From Bacteroidetes bacterium UBA5697 (GTDB taxonomy: Bacteria > Bacteroidota > Bacteroidia > B-17B0 > Aurantibacillaceae): DNA of 30,812 nt. The position numbers and the translations under genes are program-made. Shown one piece after another: positions 10,701 through 18,344 of this stretch; positions within the stretch are counted from its first letter, which is position 1; each line of letters opens with the position of its first letter. The stretch covers positions 1-30,812 of the forward strand of contig DIHL01000007.1 in the NCBI GenBank assembly GCA_002420145.1, written 5' to 3'. The notes beneath the pieces are model-generated. The model made no database searches. It worked only from the letters and a program-made list of their open reading frames with translations, and had not been told where the DNA came from.

Positions 10701-13224
10701 TACATTGATTAAAGCAATTAATAGTAGTGGAAGTTAATGCTAAGGTAATAGGATTGGGCTGTGCGATATTTATTGTTTGAGTTCTGACGCAACCCAAAGC
10801 ATCTTCTATCAATAAAGTATAAGTACCTGCGCATAAATTAGTATAAGGAGGATTAGCAGTAACTGGTGCGCCAGATGATTGTAGTGTAAAAGTGTATGGT
10901 CCCGTTCCGCCTGATGGTACTGAATTAATTGAACCATTGCAAACCGCATTACAAGTTAAAGAACCAGAAGTTATTCCTGCAGAAATAGCAACTGGTTGTG
11001 TAATAGAAACTGTTTCTGTTTTTTGGCAATTATTTGCGTCTCTAGAAATGACTGTATAAGTACCAGGACATAATCCAGTAATGGTTGCTGTTCCTTGCCC
11101 TGCAGGATTTCCTGGAGACCAAGTGTAAGTATAAGGGCCAGTTCCTCCTGACATATTAGCTATTGCCGTTCCATTACAAACACCATTACACGTTACATCT
11201 GTTTTCACAATAGTTAATGTAGTTGCAGGAGGTTCAGTAATTGTAATTGTATTTGATGTGACACAACCCAATGCATCTGTAACCGTATAAACATAAGCTC
11301 CAGCACATAAATTAGTTGCGGTTAAAGTGTTTGAAACTGCTGGAGACCAAGAGTATGAATATATTGGAGTTCCACCAGAAGTGTTCAAATTTACTGAACC
11401 TGTACAAGAAGCATTACATAATATGTTAGATTGTGTTGGAGTTACAGACAATATAGGTGGCGCTAATACAGTAACCGTTATAGTTTTAACACAATCTCCA
11501 TTATTGGTAACTGTACAAGTGTAATCTCCTGCACATAATCCAGTTGCTTGCGCACCAGTTCCACCACTTGGCGACCAAGAATAAGAAAATGGCCCTGTTC
11601 CACCAGTAGCTGTGACTGATGCTGTTCCATTACAAACATTACCACAATTTAAATCAGTGTGCGTAATAGTTAAGGTGATGATAGGAGGTTGCGTAATATT
11701 TGCTGTATAAGTTGCTGTACACGTTTTAGAATCGGTTACTGTCATCGTTACAACACCAGGACACAAAGTTCCAATTGTTGATGAAGTAGAAGTTGATGGC
11801 GTTGAAGCAGATGAAATCCACGAATAAGTATAAGGGCCAACGCCTCCTGTTGGAGCTACAGTTCCCGATCCATTACAAAAACCATTACAACTCACGTTAG
11901 TTACTGATCCGTTTGGAGCTACAGGAGCAGGCTGTACCATAGTAGTTGTAAACGTTCTGTTACATCCATTATCATCAGTAACAACAAATGAAAAAGTACC
12001 AGCACATAAATTTGTTATAGTAGTTGTAGTAACAGCTGGAATATTTGTATAGGTTGCAACAACTGACGCTGAAGGAGATGAAAGTATTGTAATATCGTAA
12101 GGTGGCGATCCACCACTATTAAAAATATTTACTGAACCATCACATAAATTAAAGCATCTTGGCTGCTTTATACCAGAGAAACTCATATTTAAAGGTGTTG
12201 GCGCTTGTGGTGTAGGTAGGCTAATTAATTGAGTTACAAATCCATTTCCATCAAACACAAAGATGTCTAATAAGCCCCCGCAAGAACACAGAGAATCTAA
12301 AAAATAAATTGGCGGCATAACTCCATTTGCTCCAGGAGGAAAACAACTTGAACCATTGTTAAAAATCATATCATACGGACCAGTTGTACAACCAGCATCA
12401 AAACCAACGGTAATTGATCCGTCGCAAAAACCAGAACATGAAGGGTTTGTGTAAGAATAAGTTATAGAACAAGCTAATGGATTGGGATTTATCGCAAATA
12501 TTTTATAATTAGTTCCAAAATCTACAGCCGAATTAATCTTAAAGAGTGAACTATTATTTTTTTGAGCAATTAAAACTATATCATTAGAATTAAAAGAAAC
12601 TTTACTACCTAATACAATCCTGTTTTTTATATAAAATGTTGAATGTGTTGATTGAAAAACAACATTATCAGCTACTGACTCTAAATTACCAGCAACTACA
12701 GAGGCATTAGACACTTTGTAATTTCCTTTATTTATCTTTAATAGATTGTTATCAGCAATTTTTACGGATTGTAAATCCCAATTACCATCTTCAAATAAAA
12801 CGTCTGCATTAACAATATTCTTCCAAAAATTTATACTAGAGTAATTTGAAGAATTATTAGAGAAAATTAATTTAGTATTAGCACTGAAAAAAGTTTTTTC
12901 ATTTAAAATAAAATCTCCGCTACAGTGTATTGTAGATAAATTGCTTCCAGTAAAATGATAGTTATTATTGGTATTCTGAATCTTTAGAGATTTAATGTGA
13001 TTTAAACCTGTGATATTAATCACCAAATCATTATTACTAGAATTGTTATCAAAAATTAAATCCGAACTTGGATTTGGAGCAATGTTTGAAACTGCTCCTC
13101 CAGAAGTTAACGACCAATGATGAATATCATTGAAATTTCCAGAACCTCCAACCCAATACAATGTTTGAGCAGATAAAACGCTAGTAATGAAAAGGGTAAT
13201 AAATAGTAGCTGTTTTCTCAACAT
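4729..13224 (-). CDS. Giant SprB-repeat adhesin with type B (gliding) C-terminal domain
   Basis: This 2831-residue cell-surface protein has a signal peptide (MLRKQLLFITLFITSVLSAQ). An N-terminal region of about 230 residues follows, starting with TLYWVGGSGNFNDIHHWS. Next come about 30 SprB-like repeats of roughly 75-85 residues; a typical one reads CNGxCNG, GGTGPYTYSW, GLCPGTYTVTVTDANGC. Two Ig/PKD-like modules follow (about 2560-2735). The last 90 residues are the gliding motility-associated C-terminal domain (IPNGFSPNGDGKNDVWEI, VEVYNRWGEQLF, GTYYYIINL), the type B signal for the type IX secretion system. The protein should be exported to the surface and act as an adhesin, possibly in gliding like SprB, though SprB itself is much longer. 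Most repeats carry four cysteines, so the rod is probably disulfide-stapled. The PorP/SprF partner follows one base downstream. Confidence 0.93.
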   Translation of the reverse strand: MLRKQLLFITLFITSVLSAQTLYWVGGSGNFNDIHHWSLTSGGAVSNIAPNPSSDLIFDNNSSNNDLVINITGLNHIKSLKIQNTNNNYHFTGSNLSTIHCSGDFILNEKTFFSANTKLIFSNNSSNYSSINFWKNIVNADVLFEDGNWDLQSVKIADNNLLKINKGNYKVSNASVVAGNLESVADNVVFQSTHSTFYIKNRIVLGSKVSFNSNDIVLIAQKNNSSLFKINSAVDFGTNYKIFAINPNPLACSITYSYTNPSCSGFCDGSITVGFDAGCTTGPYDMIFNNGSSCFPPGANGVMPPIYFLDSLCSCGGLLDIFVFDGNGFVTQLISLPTPQAPTPLNMSFSGIKQPRCFNLCDGSVNIFNSGGSPPYDITILSSPSASVVATYTNIPAVTTTTITNLCAGTFSFVVTDDNGCNRTFTTTMVQPAPVAPNGSVTNVSCNGFCNGSGTVAPTGGVGPYTYSWISSASTPSTSTSSTIGTLCPGVVTMTVTDSKTCTATYTANITQPPIITLTITHTDLNCGNVCNGTASVTATGGTGPFSYSWSPSGGTGAQATGLCAGDYTCTVTNNGDCVKTITVTVLAPPILSVTPTQSNILCNASCTGSVNLNTSGGTPIYSYSWSPAVSNTLTATNLCAGAYVYTVTDALGCVTSNTITITEPPATTLTIVKTDVTCNGVCNGTAIANMSGGTGPYTYTWSPGNPAGQGTATITGLCPGTYTVISRDANNCQKTETVSITQPVAISAGITSGSLTCNAVCNGSINSVPSGGTGPYTFTLQSSGAPVTANPPYTNLCAGTYTLLIEDALGCVRTQTINIAQPNPITLALTSTTINCFNQCNASVSSVVNGGSPVYTYSWSASTSTLPSLTNQCAGVVTGTVTDANGCKASSTVTITSVPDLTINIVPTNPNCNGQCTGVATTSVSGGTPNYTINLNGSIGNVISNLCAGTYTAAVTDFNGCIKTQTVAITAPPAITLTTTNGTVSCAGSCDGTVSLTPTGGTAGYFYSWNSVPTQSTQTASGLCVGSYIANVTDALGCIASATANVSQPPVLTASVSNVQSSCNVCIGSATANGIGGTGPYTYSWSPGGQTTQTANNLCVGVQTVTVTDSKGCTTTQTVQIVQTVIILATTNGGSLTCNNVCSGIATANPSGGTGPGTYSFTWTPSLQSTQTATALCAGMHTVTVSDANGCTNTSTVNFVNPPAITLTVNKTNVTCNGLCNGTASATATGGTGALSYLWQPGNLTTSSINGLCPGDYTLTVSDANNCSQTQSVTITETNSLTATFTFTNPTTCTSSDGAISATISGGTPTYSITWSPGGSSANPRINLAAGTYSLNITDAAGCTQTIVTTLSNPTGPTVTATSNSITCFGACTGSATLNIVGTPPISVSWPAPVSSTNTSVSNLCAGLYVPVITDGNNCVTNQTVNISQPTQFTASGISANATCNTACTGSINLTPTGGTLPYTFSWTPSGGAVEDPTGLCANNYTVNITDANNCVITNTFVVTEPVALTLSFNKKDVLCNANCTGGVRAVVGGGTSPYTYTWTPLGTFVGANIDTIVNLCSGIYSVTASDINGCTISGTVSINEPVALTSTITSVNVKCNGLCNGSATITASGGTTPYTFDYNTTPVTPTQTIGGLCVGSYTGTVTDANGCTSSNNFNITEPLPIVITTTISNPKCNAVCNGSVATTVTGGNPNYNYNWLPNGGPVPNPTGLCAGNYTVVVTDDSLCTGQAIVVLTDPIALIANTTFTNPTCNAGCNGIVSANPIGGTAPFSYSWQLPAINTNSVVTNLCASTYTLTLTDANLCQDIQTVTLIDPTAITVNPGLAPATCSLSNGSINAVASNGLAPYTYNWLPPVSGAQATNTLVTGLAAGVYTVVVTDASSCTATISIALSNSNGPSGATITTTNVACFGQCNGAAEVSNPVGGTPSYTLSWVNLAPSTNTLNPNLCAGSYTAQVMDANSCLYFQSTTITEPQLIDDNEVMVPAACLGNCNGSIALNPTGGNGGYTYSWTPTASTGTISNICPGVYTATITDALGCTLTANYTLPSITTITSSTFATNNLCSGDCNGSILATNVAGGVPQYTFVWSDGQTSSTANGLCNGNYSVTITDANGCFNVIPASMTSPAPVTFTPNITQPSCNLCNGSAIVNPVGGTAPYTYLWSANNQTTSTATNLCSGVYDIQITDGNGCVNSTTVVVNNSTGITGETIVSTDVTCSGNCDGTINITAVGGTAPITYNWVSPVSNSQSLTNLCAGTYFCNMIDATGCSRTASVVIGATTTLSVSPQISQSSCSSATGSITVNVTGGTGGPYTYTWLPSGSTPTVTNLAPGNYTLTVSDGGCAQTQVYSINSYSAPVITSTENNISCGALCDGNISITLSGGTPTYTPQWSTGVTGTTSINGLCAGIYSVIVTDAAGCSAVKNYTLTTVPTIAFSSPDLNNPQCHDDCNGSLTVIPVGGTMPYTFSWTPTNVNSATTNSLCAGNYSIIVTDANGCAASDAYSLINPPTLSLTAVVTDASCNTVSDGAVDITVTGGSAPINYNWTPGNIGTEDLTNVFAGPYTITATDNFGCVIDSNLVINSTITVIALAGNDTVFCQNGTLLLDGSNSSGGITYEWFESPLVTPIASTLITSVSPAVGTTTYVLVATNGACVDNDTIVVSSNALPIVDAGPMVSMPVLSSATIGGSPTGPAGSSFSWSPSSALNNSTSANPVTGTTITTIYTVSVVDVNGCTNSDTVTVFVYPEIRIPNGFSPNGDGKNDVWEIDFIYQFPDCEVEVYNRWGEQLFYSKGYTVPFNGQYKGKDLPVGTYYYIINLNHPAYPDAYTSPLTIFR

Positions 13225-13353
13225 AACAATTTTTAACTTTTACGAATTTAAAATAGTTTAGGTTTCTAAATTTAAGAAAATAACCCTAATATTAACAATT
13301 TAACTGTGTGAAACCCACTATTTTTTGATTAAAACACACAAAACAATACAAAT

Positions 13354-13932
13354 ATGAATACAAAAGACCCATTAAATACGTGGCAAACTCTATCATCAGA
13401 ACTAGTTTACGAATCTGCCTGGATTGGAGTGAACAAACATCAGACCATAAATCCTGCTGGCAACCCAGCCATTTATAGTGTTGTTAATTTTAAAAACAAA
13501 GCTATTGGCATTTTACCTTTAAGCGAAGACGGATATACTTGGCTAGTTGGCCAATGGAGATACCCCTTAAATGCTTACAGTTGGGAGATTCCAGAAGGAG
13601 GCGGGTCATTAGGAGAAAAACCAATTGATACAGCTGTAAGAGAATTGAAAGAAGAAACTGGCATTATGGCTAAAAAGTTTGAGGAAATTATGCAATTACA
13701 TTTAAGTAATTCAGCAACTGATGAGCATGCTTTTGTTTTTTTAGCAACAGATTTAACATTTGAAGAGGCTGAACCTGAAGAAAGTGAAGATTTAAAAGTT
13801 AAAAAAATTCACATCCATGAAGCTTTTGATATGGTAATGAAAGGAGAAATAACAGACGGCATTAGTGTAGCTGCTGTTTTTAAAGTAAAATATTTAATAG
13901 ATAATGGAACTTTGAAAATTACCAACCCGTAA
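13354..13932 (+). CDS. NUDIX hydrolase, ADP-ribose pyrophosphatase-like
   Basis: This 192-residue protein has a complete NUDIX box from Gly82 to Ile104 (Gx5Ex7REUxEExGU, seen as G-x5-E88-x7-REL-KEETGI), which binds the divalent metals and the diphosphate. The upstream WRYPLNAYSWEIPEGG matches the ADP-sugar pyrophosphatase branch, which splits ADP-ribose to AMP and ribose 5-phosphate. The exact substrate cannot be settled by eye. It is cytoplasmic with no signal peptide. It is transcribed away from the giant adhesin, with 129 bases between the two starts, and overlaps the KdsC-like gene tail-to-tail by 14 bases. Confidence 0.9.
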   Translation: MNTKDPLNTWQTLSSELVYESAWIGVNKHQTINPAGNPAIYSVVNFKNKAIGILPLSEDGYTWLVGQWRYPLNAYSWEIPEGGGSLGEKPIDTAVRELKEETGIMAKKFEEIMQLHLSNSATDEHAFVFLATDLTFEEAEPEESEDLKVKKIHIHEAFDMVMKGEITDGISVAAVFKVKYLIDNGTLKITNP

Positions 13933-14431
13933 TTTCCCATGTTCCTTGCGAGCGCATCACTTGTTCAATAATATCACGCGCGCATCCTTCTCCTCCATTT
14001 CTACTTGAAATATAAATGCAAATGTCCTTTATTTCATGGGCAGAATTTTGTGGGCAAGTTGCAATACCAACTCTCTTCATCACTTCATAATCTGGTAAAT
14101 CATCGCCCATGTATAAAATTTCCTCTTCATTCAAAGTATGCTCATTAATGTAATCTTTATAGCATTGCAATTTATCATGTTGTGCCAAAAATATATCCTC
14201 AATTCCTAAACTCTCCAATGCTTTTTTAACGGTTTGACTATTTCCTCCAGTGATGATCCCGATTCTATATCCTTTTTTCACCGCTAATTGCAAAGCATAA
14301 CCATCTTTAGAATTCATATTGCGAACAAACTCTCCGCTTTCCATTAAAAACACTTGCCCATTAGTTAAAACACCATCTATATCAAATAAAAATGTTTTAA
14401 TACGAGTTAATTTTTGTTTGAAATTTTCCAT
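13919..14431 (-). CDS. KdsC-type HAD phosphatase (KDO 8-phosphate phosphatase-like)
   Basis: This 170-residue HAD-superfamily phosphatase lacks a cap domain. Motif I is FLFDIDGVLTNG with nucleophile Asp17 and acid Asp19. Motif II is IITGG, motif IV is MGDDLPDYEVM, and the C-terminal loop NGGEGCARDIIEQVM is typical of KdsC. KdsC removes phosphate from 3-deoxy-D-manno-octulosonate 8-phosphate on the way to lipopolysaccharide, and the length fits. Related C0 HAD enzymes acting on other sialic-acid-like phosphates look similar, so the substrate is likely rather than certain. It starts three bases after the stop of the DUF2520 gene and ends the minus-strand run that begins at ccmB. Its last 14 bases overlap the convergent NUDIX gene. 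Confidence 0.85.
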   Translation of the reverse strand: MENFKQKLTRIKTFLFDIDGVLTNGQVFLMESGEFVRNMNSKDGYALQLAVKKGYRIGIITGGNSQTVKKALESLGIEDIFLAQHDKLQCYKDYINEHTLNEEEILYMGDDLPDYEVMKRVGIATCPQNSAHEIKDICIYISSRNGGEGCARDIIEQVMRSQGTWEITGW

Positions 14432-14434
14432 GAA

Positions 14435-15235
14435 CTATTTTGAATGTTGTTGAATCGCAATTAACTCAGAAAGTGTTTTATACACTTGAGTTAATTGTTT
14501 ATTGTTTTTAATTAAAGTTAAATGTTTTTTCATTACCAACGCATCACTTCGCATAGCAGGACCTGTTTGTGCTTGTTTAGGATGCACTGCTTTAAGTTTT
14601 TGAAATGACTGCTGCATAATTGGCAACAACAAATCGGTATCTTTTTTAGTTAAATTATTTTCAATAATTTGGTATGCAACCACATACATAGCATTCGTAA
14701 AATTACATGCAAATACAGCCGCTAAGTGAATTTTCAATCTATTTTTTGAATCAATTACTTTTACTTTTTTAGAAACTGAATTTGCTAAATGTTTTAATTT
14801 AGTTTCTACTCCTTTTGAAATTCCTTCGATTAATAAAGGTGTGGTTTGCCAATTAATGCTTGCTCCTTTATAAAATGTTTGTAATGGGTAATACACACCG
14901 AAGTTTTGAGAAACGCTTTTTAAAATAGACATATCAACACTACCAGAAGTATGCGCTACTATTCCTTTTAATTTTAAAAGCGATACGTTTTTTGCAACCT
15001 CAGCAATCACATCATCTTTAACAGCAATAATATAAATATCTGCGTTCTGATTAATTGCCGAATAATCTGTCACTAAATTGCAATGAAACTGTTTCGAAAA
15101 TTGTTTCGCTTCTCTGGAATTTCGATGATTAAAAACTTGAAGTAGTTTTATGTTTTGAGATAATCGAAATGAATCGGCAACATGATAAGCTACATTACCA
15201 ACACCAATAATAACTATGTTTAAAGCCTTTGTCAA
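14435..15235 (-). CDS. Rossmann-fold DUF2520 protein (putative NADP-dependent oxidoreductase)
   Basis: This 266-residue protein starts with a nucleotide-binding Rossmann motif (NIVIIGVGNVAYHVADSF). The segment DIYIIAVKDDVI and the turn VAHTSGSVDMSIL are typical of the F420/NADP oxidoreductase-like family with a C-terminal DUF2520. The second half (about 150-266) is helical, with HLAAVFACNFTNAMYVVA and the TGPAMRSD signature. The overall shape resembles ketopantoate or pyrroline-5-carboxylate reductases, but no substrate is established for this family. It sits between ccmF and the KdsC-like phosphatase with three bases on each side, so it is clearly in the same transcript. A link to cytochrome maturation is not implied by its sequence. 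Confidence 0.85.
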   Translation of the reverse strand: MTKALNIVIIGVGNVAYHVADSFRLSQNIKLLQVFNHRNSREAKQFSKQFHCNLVTDYSAINQNADIYIIAVKDDVIAEVAKNVSLLKLKGIVAHTSGSVDMSILKSVSQNFGVYYPLQTFYKGASINWQTTPLLIEGISKGVETKLKHLANSVSKKVKVIDSKNRLKIHLAAVFACNFTNAMYVVAYQIIENNLTKKDTDLLLPIMQQSFQKLKAVHPKQAQTGPAMRSDALVMKKHLTLIKNNKQLTQVYKTLSELIAIQQHSK

Positions 15236-15238
15236 AGC

Positions 15239-17845
15239 TTATTGGGCTTTTAATTTATTGACTCTTCGCCTTTCAATAATAGCAATAATAGTTCCGATTA
15301 TCATCACTAAGCATCCCAACCATAATACATTAATGAAGGGAAACATATAAGCTTCTAAAACAACAAACTCTTTGGTGTTATTTACTTTTTCACTCATTTG
15401 AATTTCAACACTTCCTTCATTAGGATTAATTTTCCAGAAAATAAATTTCAATCCTAATTCATTTAATTCAAACTCATCTGGTAACACCATGTTGTTTTTT
15501 AAAATATATTTTGGTGCTGCTCTGTAAACTTGTCCATTAATGTCGGTTGCCTTTAAAATAGCTGTAACGATTAACAGACTATCATTTTGAGAATATTGTT
15601 CTTCGGTTAAATTAGTAGTGATACTATCAATTAAAATAATGGCATTATCTGCAAAAATAGTATCGTGCATATGTCCAACAAAGTTTGTTGGTTCTTTATA
15701 CGCATCAGCTTTTACTTCTTTATTATCAGACAAATCAGCATAAGTAATATGTGTATAAATATCGCTACCAATAAAATGCTTGGTATCTGGATTAGACGCC
15801 TGTCCCATTCGAGGGTTATCTTGCACCATTGGACTTAATTCAAAAGCCTTAACTATTTTTCCATCTTTATCTTTTTTGAAATAATCCATATGAAAAAACA
15901 CATCGATTCCCTTGCGCTCTTTTCCTGTATAGGTTACTAAATAATTACCCATTGGCAATGTATCGCCTTTAGTTAGCACTAAGCTTTTTTTAGCACTAAA
16001 ATTATCTCCTAAACTCGCTACATTTTTTTGCGACGTATTTTGAGAAATAGTTTGTTTTTTAGACGTAGAAACTAAAGCCCCCAATAATATTAATGCAAAT
16101 CCTATATGAGCAATTGATGCGCCTGCATGACGGACATTGCCTTTTAAGATGTGCATCCAATAACCTAAATTACAGAATACGGCAAATAGAGCAGAAATAA
16201 ATAATAAGGCATAAGAAATTAAATTCCATTTTTCAGTTGTGCTTGATGAAGAATAATCTTTTAAAAAGTATAAAGGAATAACTGCAGATGCTCCAAATAC
16301 TACAGCTAAGATTCCTGACAATGTAATGTGTTTTAAAAACTGTTTTGGATCTGTTTTTTTGTATTTAAAATATTGTGTAACCGCCACTAATAATAATGCA
16401 ATAATTGCAAATGGTGTTTGCCACATATTATAATCAGCTACTTTAATTCCAGCTTTCTCACTTTCGTATAACCAACCTTGAAATAATTTATTCATAACTG
16501 GTATAGATGTGAAATAAGTAATAACAAGGGCTGATAATAAAAACACTAGAGAGCCCACAAACATCCAAAACTCTCGAGAATATAAACTCTCTTCTTCCTC
16601 TTCTTTGGGAAAAAATTTCATGTAAGAATAAATAGTTAGCACTAAACTAATAAGCATCCAGCCTAATAATAAAGCTACTTTGTGCCCGAAAGTGATTCCG
16701 AAAAACAGCATTAATAAAGACACCATGATATAAGATATTCTGATAAGTTTATCATGAATTAATAATATCACACAAATCAAAATAAAAGTAAGTACGTAAA
16801 TAACTAACTGCCCTTGCATACCTAAATCAGTAAATGCATGCACTGAATTTTTTCCTAAAATACCACTACGCGTTAAGAATGTAGAATATAATACTAACAA
16901 GAAAGAGGCAATCGCCAGCAAGTGAGTCATGAATAAAGAACCACCTTTATTTTTATTGATAATCATCACGTGCCCCGCTCCTACCATCACTAACCAAGGA
17001 ACTAAAGATGAATTCTCTACTGGATCCCATGCCCAAAAACCACCAAAACTTAATGCCTCATAAGCCCAAGCACCGCCCATTAAAATACCAGTACCCAAAA
17101 TCATAATACTAAAGAAGGTCCATGTTAGAGCTGGTTTTTGCCAAGTTGTAAAATCTCGTTTCCACAAACCTGCAATAGCATACACAAATGGAATTAAGGT
17201 TGAAGAAAATCCTAAAAACAAAGTTGGAGGATGAATCGTCATCCAATAATTCATCAATAATGGATTTAATCCTCTTCCGTCTAGTTTCTCCAAATAATTT
17301 TCCATTTGCACAAATGGCATATCAGCAAACTGAGGGTTTTCTCGCAATAAAATAAATGGATTAGAACCTAATTTATACTCTCCAAAATAAATTCCAAGAA
17401 GCATACTAGCTAAAAACACTTGTACTAAAGCGAAAATAGCCATGGTTGGTGCTTCCCACTTAGCATCAATTGTTTTACGTAAAATATTACCCAACACAAC
17501 ATTCCAAAACGACCATAATAAAAAGCTGCCCTCTTGTCCTTCCCAAAAACAAGACATGATATATTCTAACGGCATTTCATTATTACTATGTTGCCACACG
17601 TATGAATATTCATAGTAATGGTTGAACAACATAAAAAATAAAGTTGCTGCAATACCAATAACAGAAATAGAATGAATGGTAAAACTATAGTTCGCTATTT
17701 TTTTCCAATCAGAGGTTAATTGCTCTTTTGAATAAAAATAATAACTAACAACCGAAACTAAGGCTGCAACCAACGACAATACAATAAATGCATGACCGAT
17801 GTTTCCTATTAATAAGTGTTCTCCGATGTAGTTAATATTCTTCAA
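15239..17845 (-). CDS. ccmF: Cytochrome c heme lyase subunit CcmF (CcsA family)
   Basis: This 868-residue polytopic membrane protein carries the tryptophan-rich heme-handling WWD motif at about 258-284 (GGAWAYEALSFGGFWAWDPV, then ENSSLVPW) and the conserved NYWMTIHPPTLFLG at 199-212. CcmF accepts heme from holo-CcmE and attaches it to apocytochrome c on the periplasmic side. After the membrane part a large soluble domain (about 600-825) precedes a last membrane helix (FINVLWLGCLVMIIGTIIAI). The total is well above the roughly 650 residues of E. coli CcmF because this periplasmic domain is expanded. The stop is three bases before the DUF2520 start, and ccmE ends 26 bases upstream. No CcmH or CcmI is visible next to it. 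Confidence 0.95.
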   Translation of the reverse strand: MKNINYIGEHLLIGNIGHAFIVLSLVAALVSVVSYYFYSKEQLTSDWKKIANYSFTIHSISVIGIAATLFFMLFNHYYEYSYVWQHSNNEMPLEYIMSCFWEGQEGSFLLWSFWNVVLGNILRKTIDAKWEAPTMAIFALVQVFLASMLLGIYFGEYKLGSNPFILLRENPQFADMPFVQMENYLEKLDGRGLNPLLMNYWMTIHPPTLFLGFSSTLIPFVYAIAGLWKRDFTTWQKPALTWTFFSIMILGTGILMGGAWAYEALSFGGFWAWDPVENSSLVPWLVMVGAGHVMIINKNKGGSLFMTHLLAIASFLLVLYSTFLTRSGILGKNSVHAFTDLGMQGQLVIYVLTFILICVILLIHDKLIRISYIMVSLLMLFFGITFGHKVALLLGWMLISLVLTIYSYMKFFPKEEEEESLYSREFWMFVGSLVFLLSALVITYFTSIPVMNKLFQGWLYESEKAGIKVADYNMWQTPFAIIALLLVAVTQYFKYKKTDPKQFLKHITLSGILAVVFGASAVIPLYFLKDYSSSSTTEKWNLISYALLFISALFAVFCNLGYWMHILKGNVRHAGASIAHIGFALILLGALVSTSKKQTISQNTSQKNVASLGDNFSAKKSLVLTKGDTLPMGNYLVTYTGKERKGIDVFFHMDYFKKDKDGKIVKAFELSPMVQDNPRMGQASNPDTKHFIGSDIYTHITYADLSDNKEVKADAYKEPTNFVGHMHDTIFADNAIILIDSITTNLTEEQYSQNDSLLIVTAILKATDINGQVYRAAPKYILKNNMVLPDEFELNELGLKFIFWKINPNEGSVEIQMSEKVNNTKEFVVLEAYMFPFINVLWLGCLVMIIGTIIAIIERRRVNKLKAQ

Positions 17846-17871
17846 TGAGTAGCGAGTTAATGGTAATTGAA

Positions 17872-18255
17872 TTAAACTTGTGGTTTTCCGTCGTTGTATT
17901 TACTTGGGCATTTCATTAAAATTTCATTGGCATGAAATTCATCTCCTTGCATTTTTCCAATTAATACAATTTGTTCGGATTTTTGAAAATCTTGCGGAAC
18001 GCTTTTATGAAGCACTACTCTCTTTTCAATGCCTTTATTATCGAACATCATAAAAGAACACTCGTCTGCGTTAATTTTTGGATCGTATTGCACAGGAACT
18101 ATTTTATTTAACTTACCCACTACGTGGTATTCTGTATCTGGATTTGCAGCAGCTTCTGCAAAATCAGAATAGGTTGAGCTACTCTGAAGTGATGTGAAAA
18201 TAACACCTATCGCTACAGCAATAACTACTATTCCTAATATGTGAATCTTTTTCAT
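17872..18255 (-). CDS. ccmE: Heme chaperone CcmE, CxxxY variant
   Basis: This 127-residue periplasmic protein has one N-terminal membrane anchor (MKKIHILGIVVIAVAIGVIF) and an OB-fold body (TEYHVVGKLNKI, ECSFMMFDNKGIEKRVVLHKS, VLIGKMQGDEFHANEILMKC). CcmE receives heme covalently from CcmC and delivers it to CcmF. In E. coli the heme is bound by His130 in the HxxxY motif. Here the matching site is Cys116-Pro-Ser-Lys-Tyr120, so cysteine replaces histidine. This CxxxY form is known from variant System I pathways in archaea and Desulfovibrio. It lies 79 bases after ccmD and 26 bases before ccmF. The substitution is read directly; covalent heme attachment at Cys116 is inferred. Confidence 0.92.
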   Translation of the reverse strand: MKKIHILGIVVIAVAIGVIFTSLQSSSTYSDFAEAAANPDTEYHVVGKLNKIVPVQYDPKINADECSFMMFDNKGIEKRVVLHKSVPQDFQKSEQIVLIGKMQGDEFHANEILMKCPSKYNDGKPQV

Positions 18256-18275
18256 TTCTCTTAACTTTTTATGAT

Positions 18276-18344
18276 TACGAATCGTTACGAATCTAAGTTT
18301 GCTAGCTTAGCGCACACAGATTAGTATATTCGTACTAATTCGTA
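18276..18344. repeat. Inverted pair of doubled 7-mers between ccmD and ccmE
   Basis: TACGAAT occurs at 18276-18282 and 18286-18292. Its reverse complement ATTCGTA occurs at 18328-18334 and 18338-18344. Both pairs have the same 10-base period, so two 17-nt arms match at 14 of 17 positions. A smaller inverted repeat (CTAAG/CTTAG, 18294-18311) sits inside. The right arm overlaps the last codons of ccmD. It may be an mRNA stem that adjusts ccmD/ccmE levels, or a dispersed repeat remnant. Confidence 0.6.

Noticed and set aside
5490..12460. Regular ~240-base periodicity on the minus strand, considered as tandem DNA repeats or CRISPR
   Set aside because: The period is explained by diverged SprB protein repeats in one open frame; there are no identical short repeats with unique spacers.
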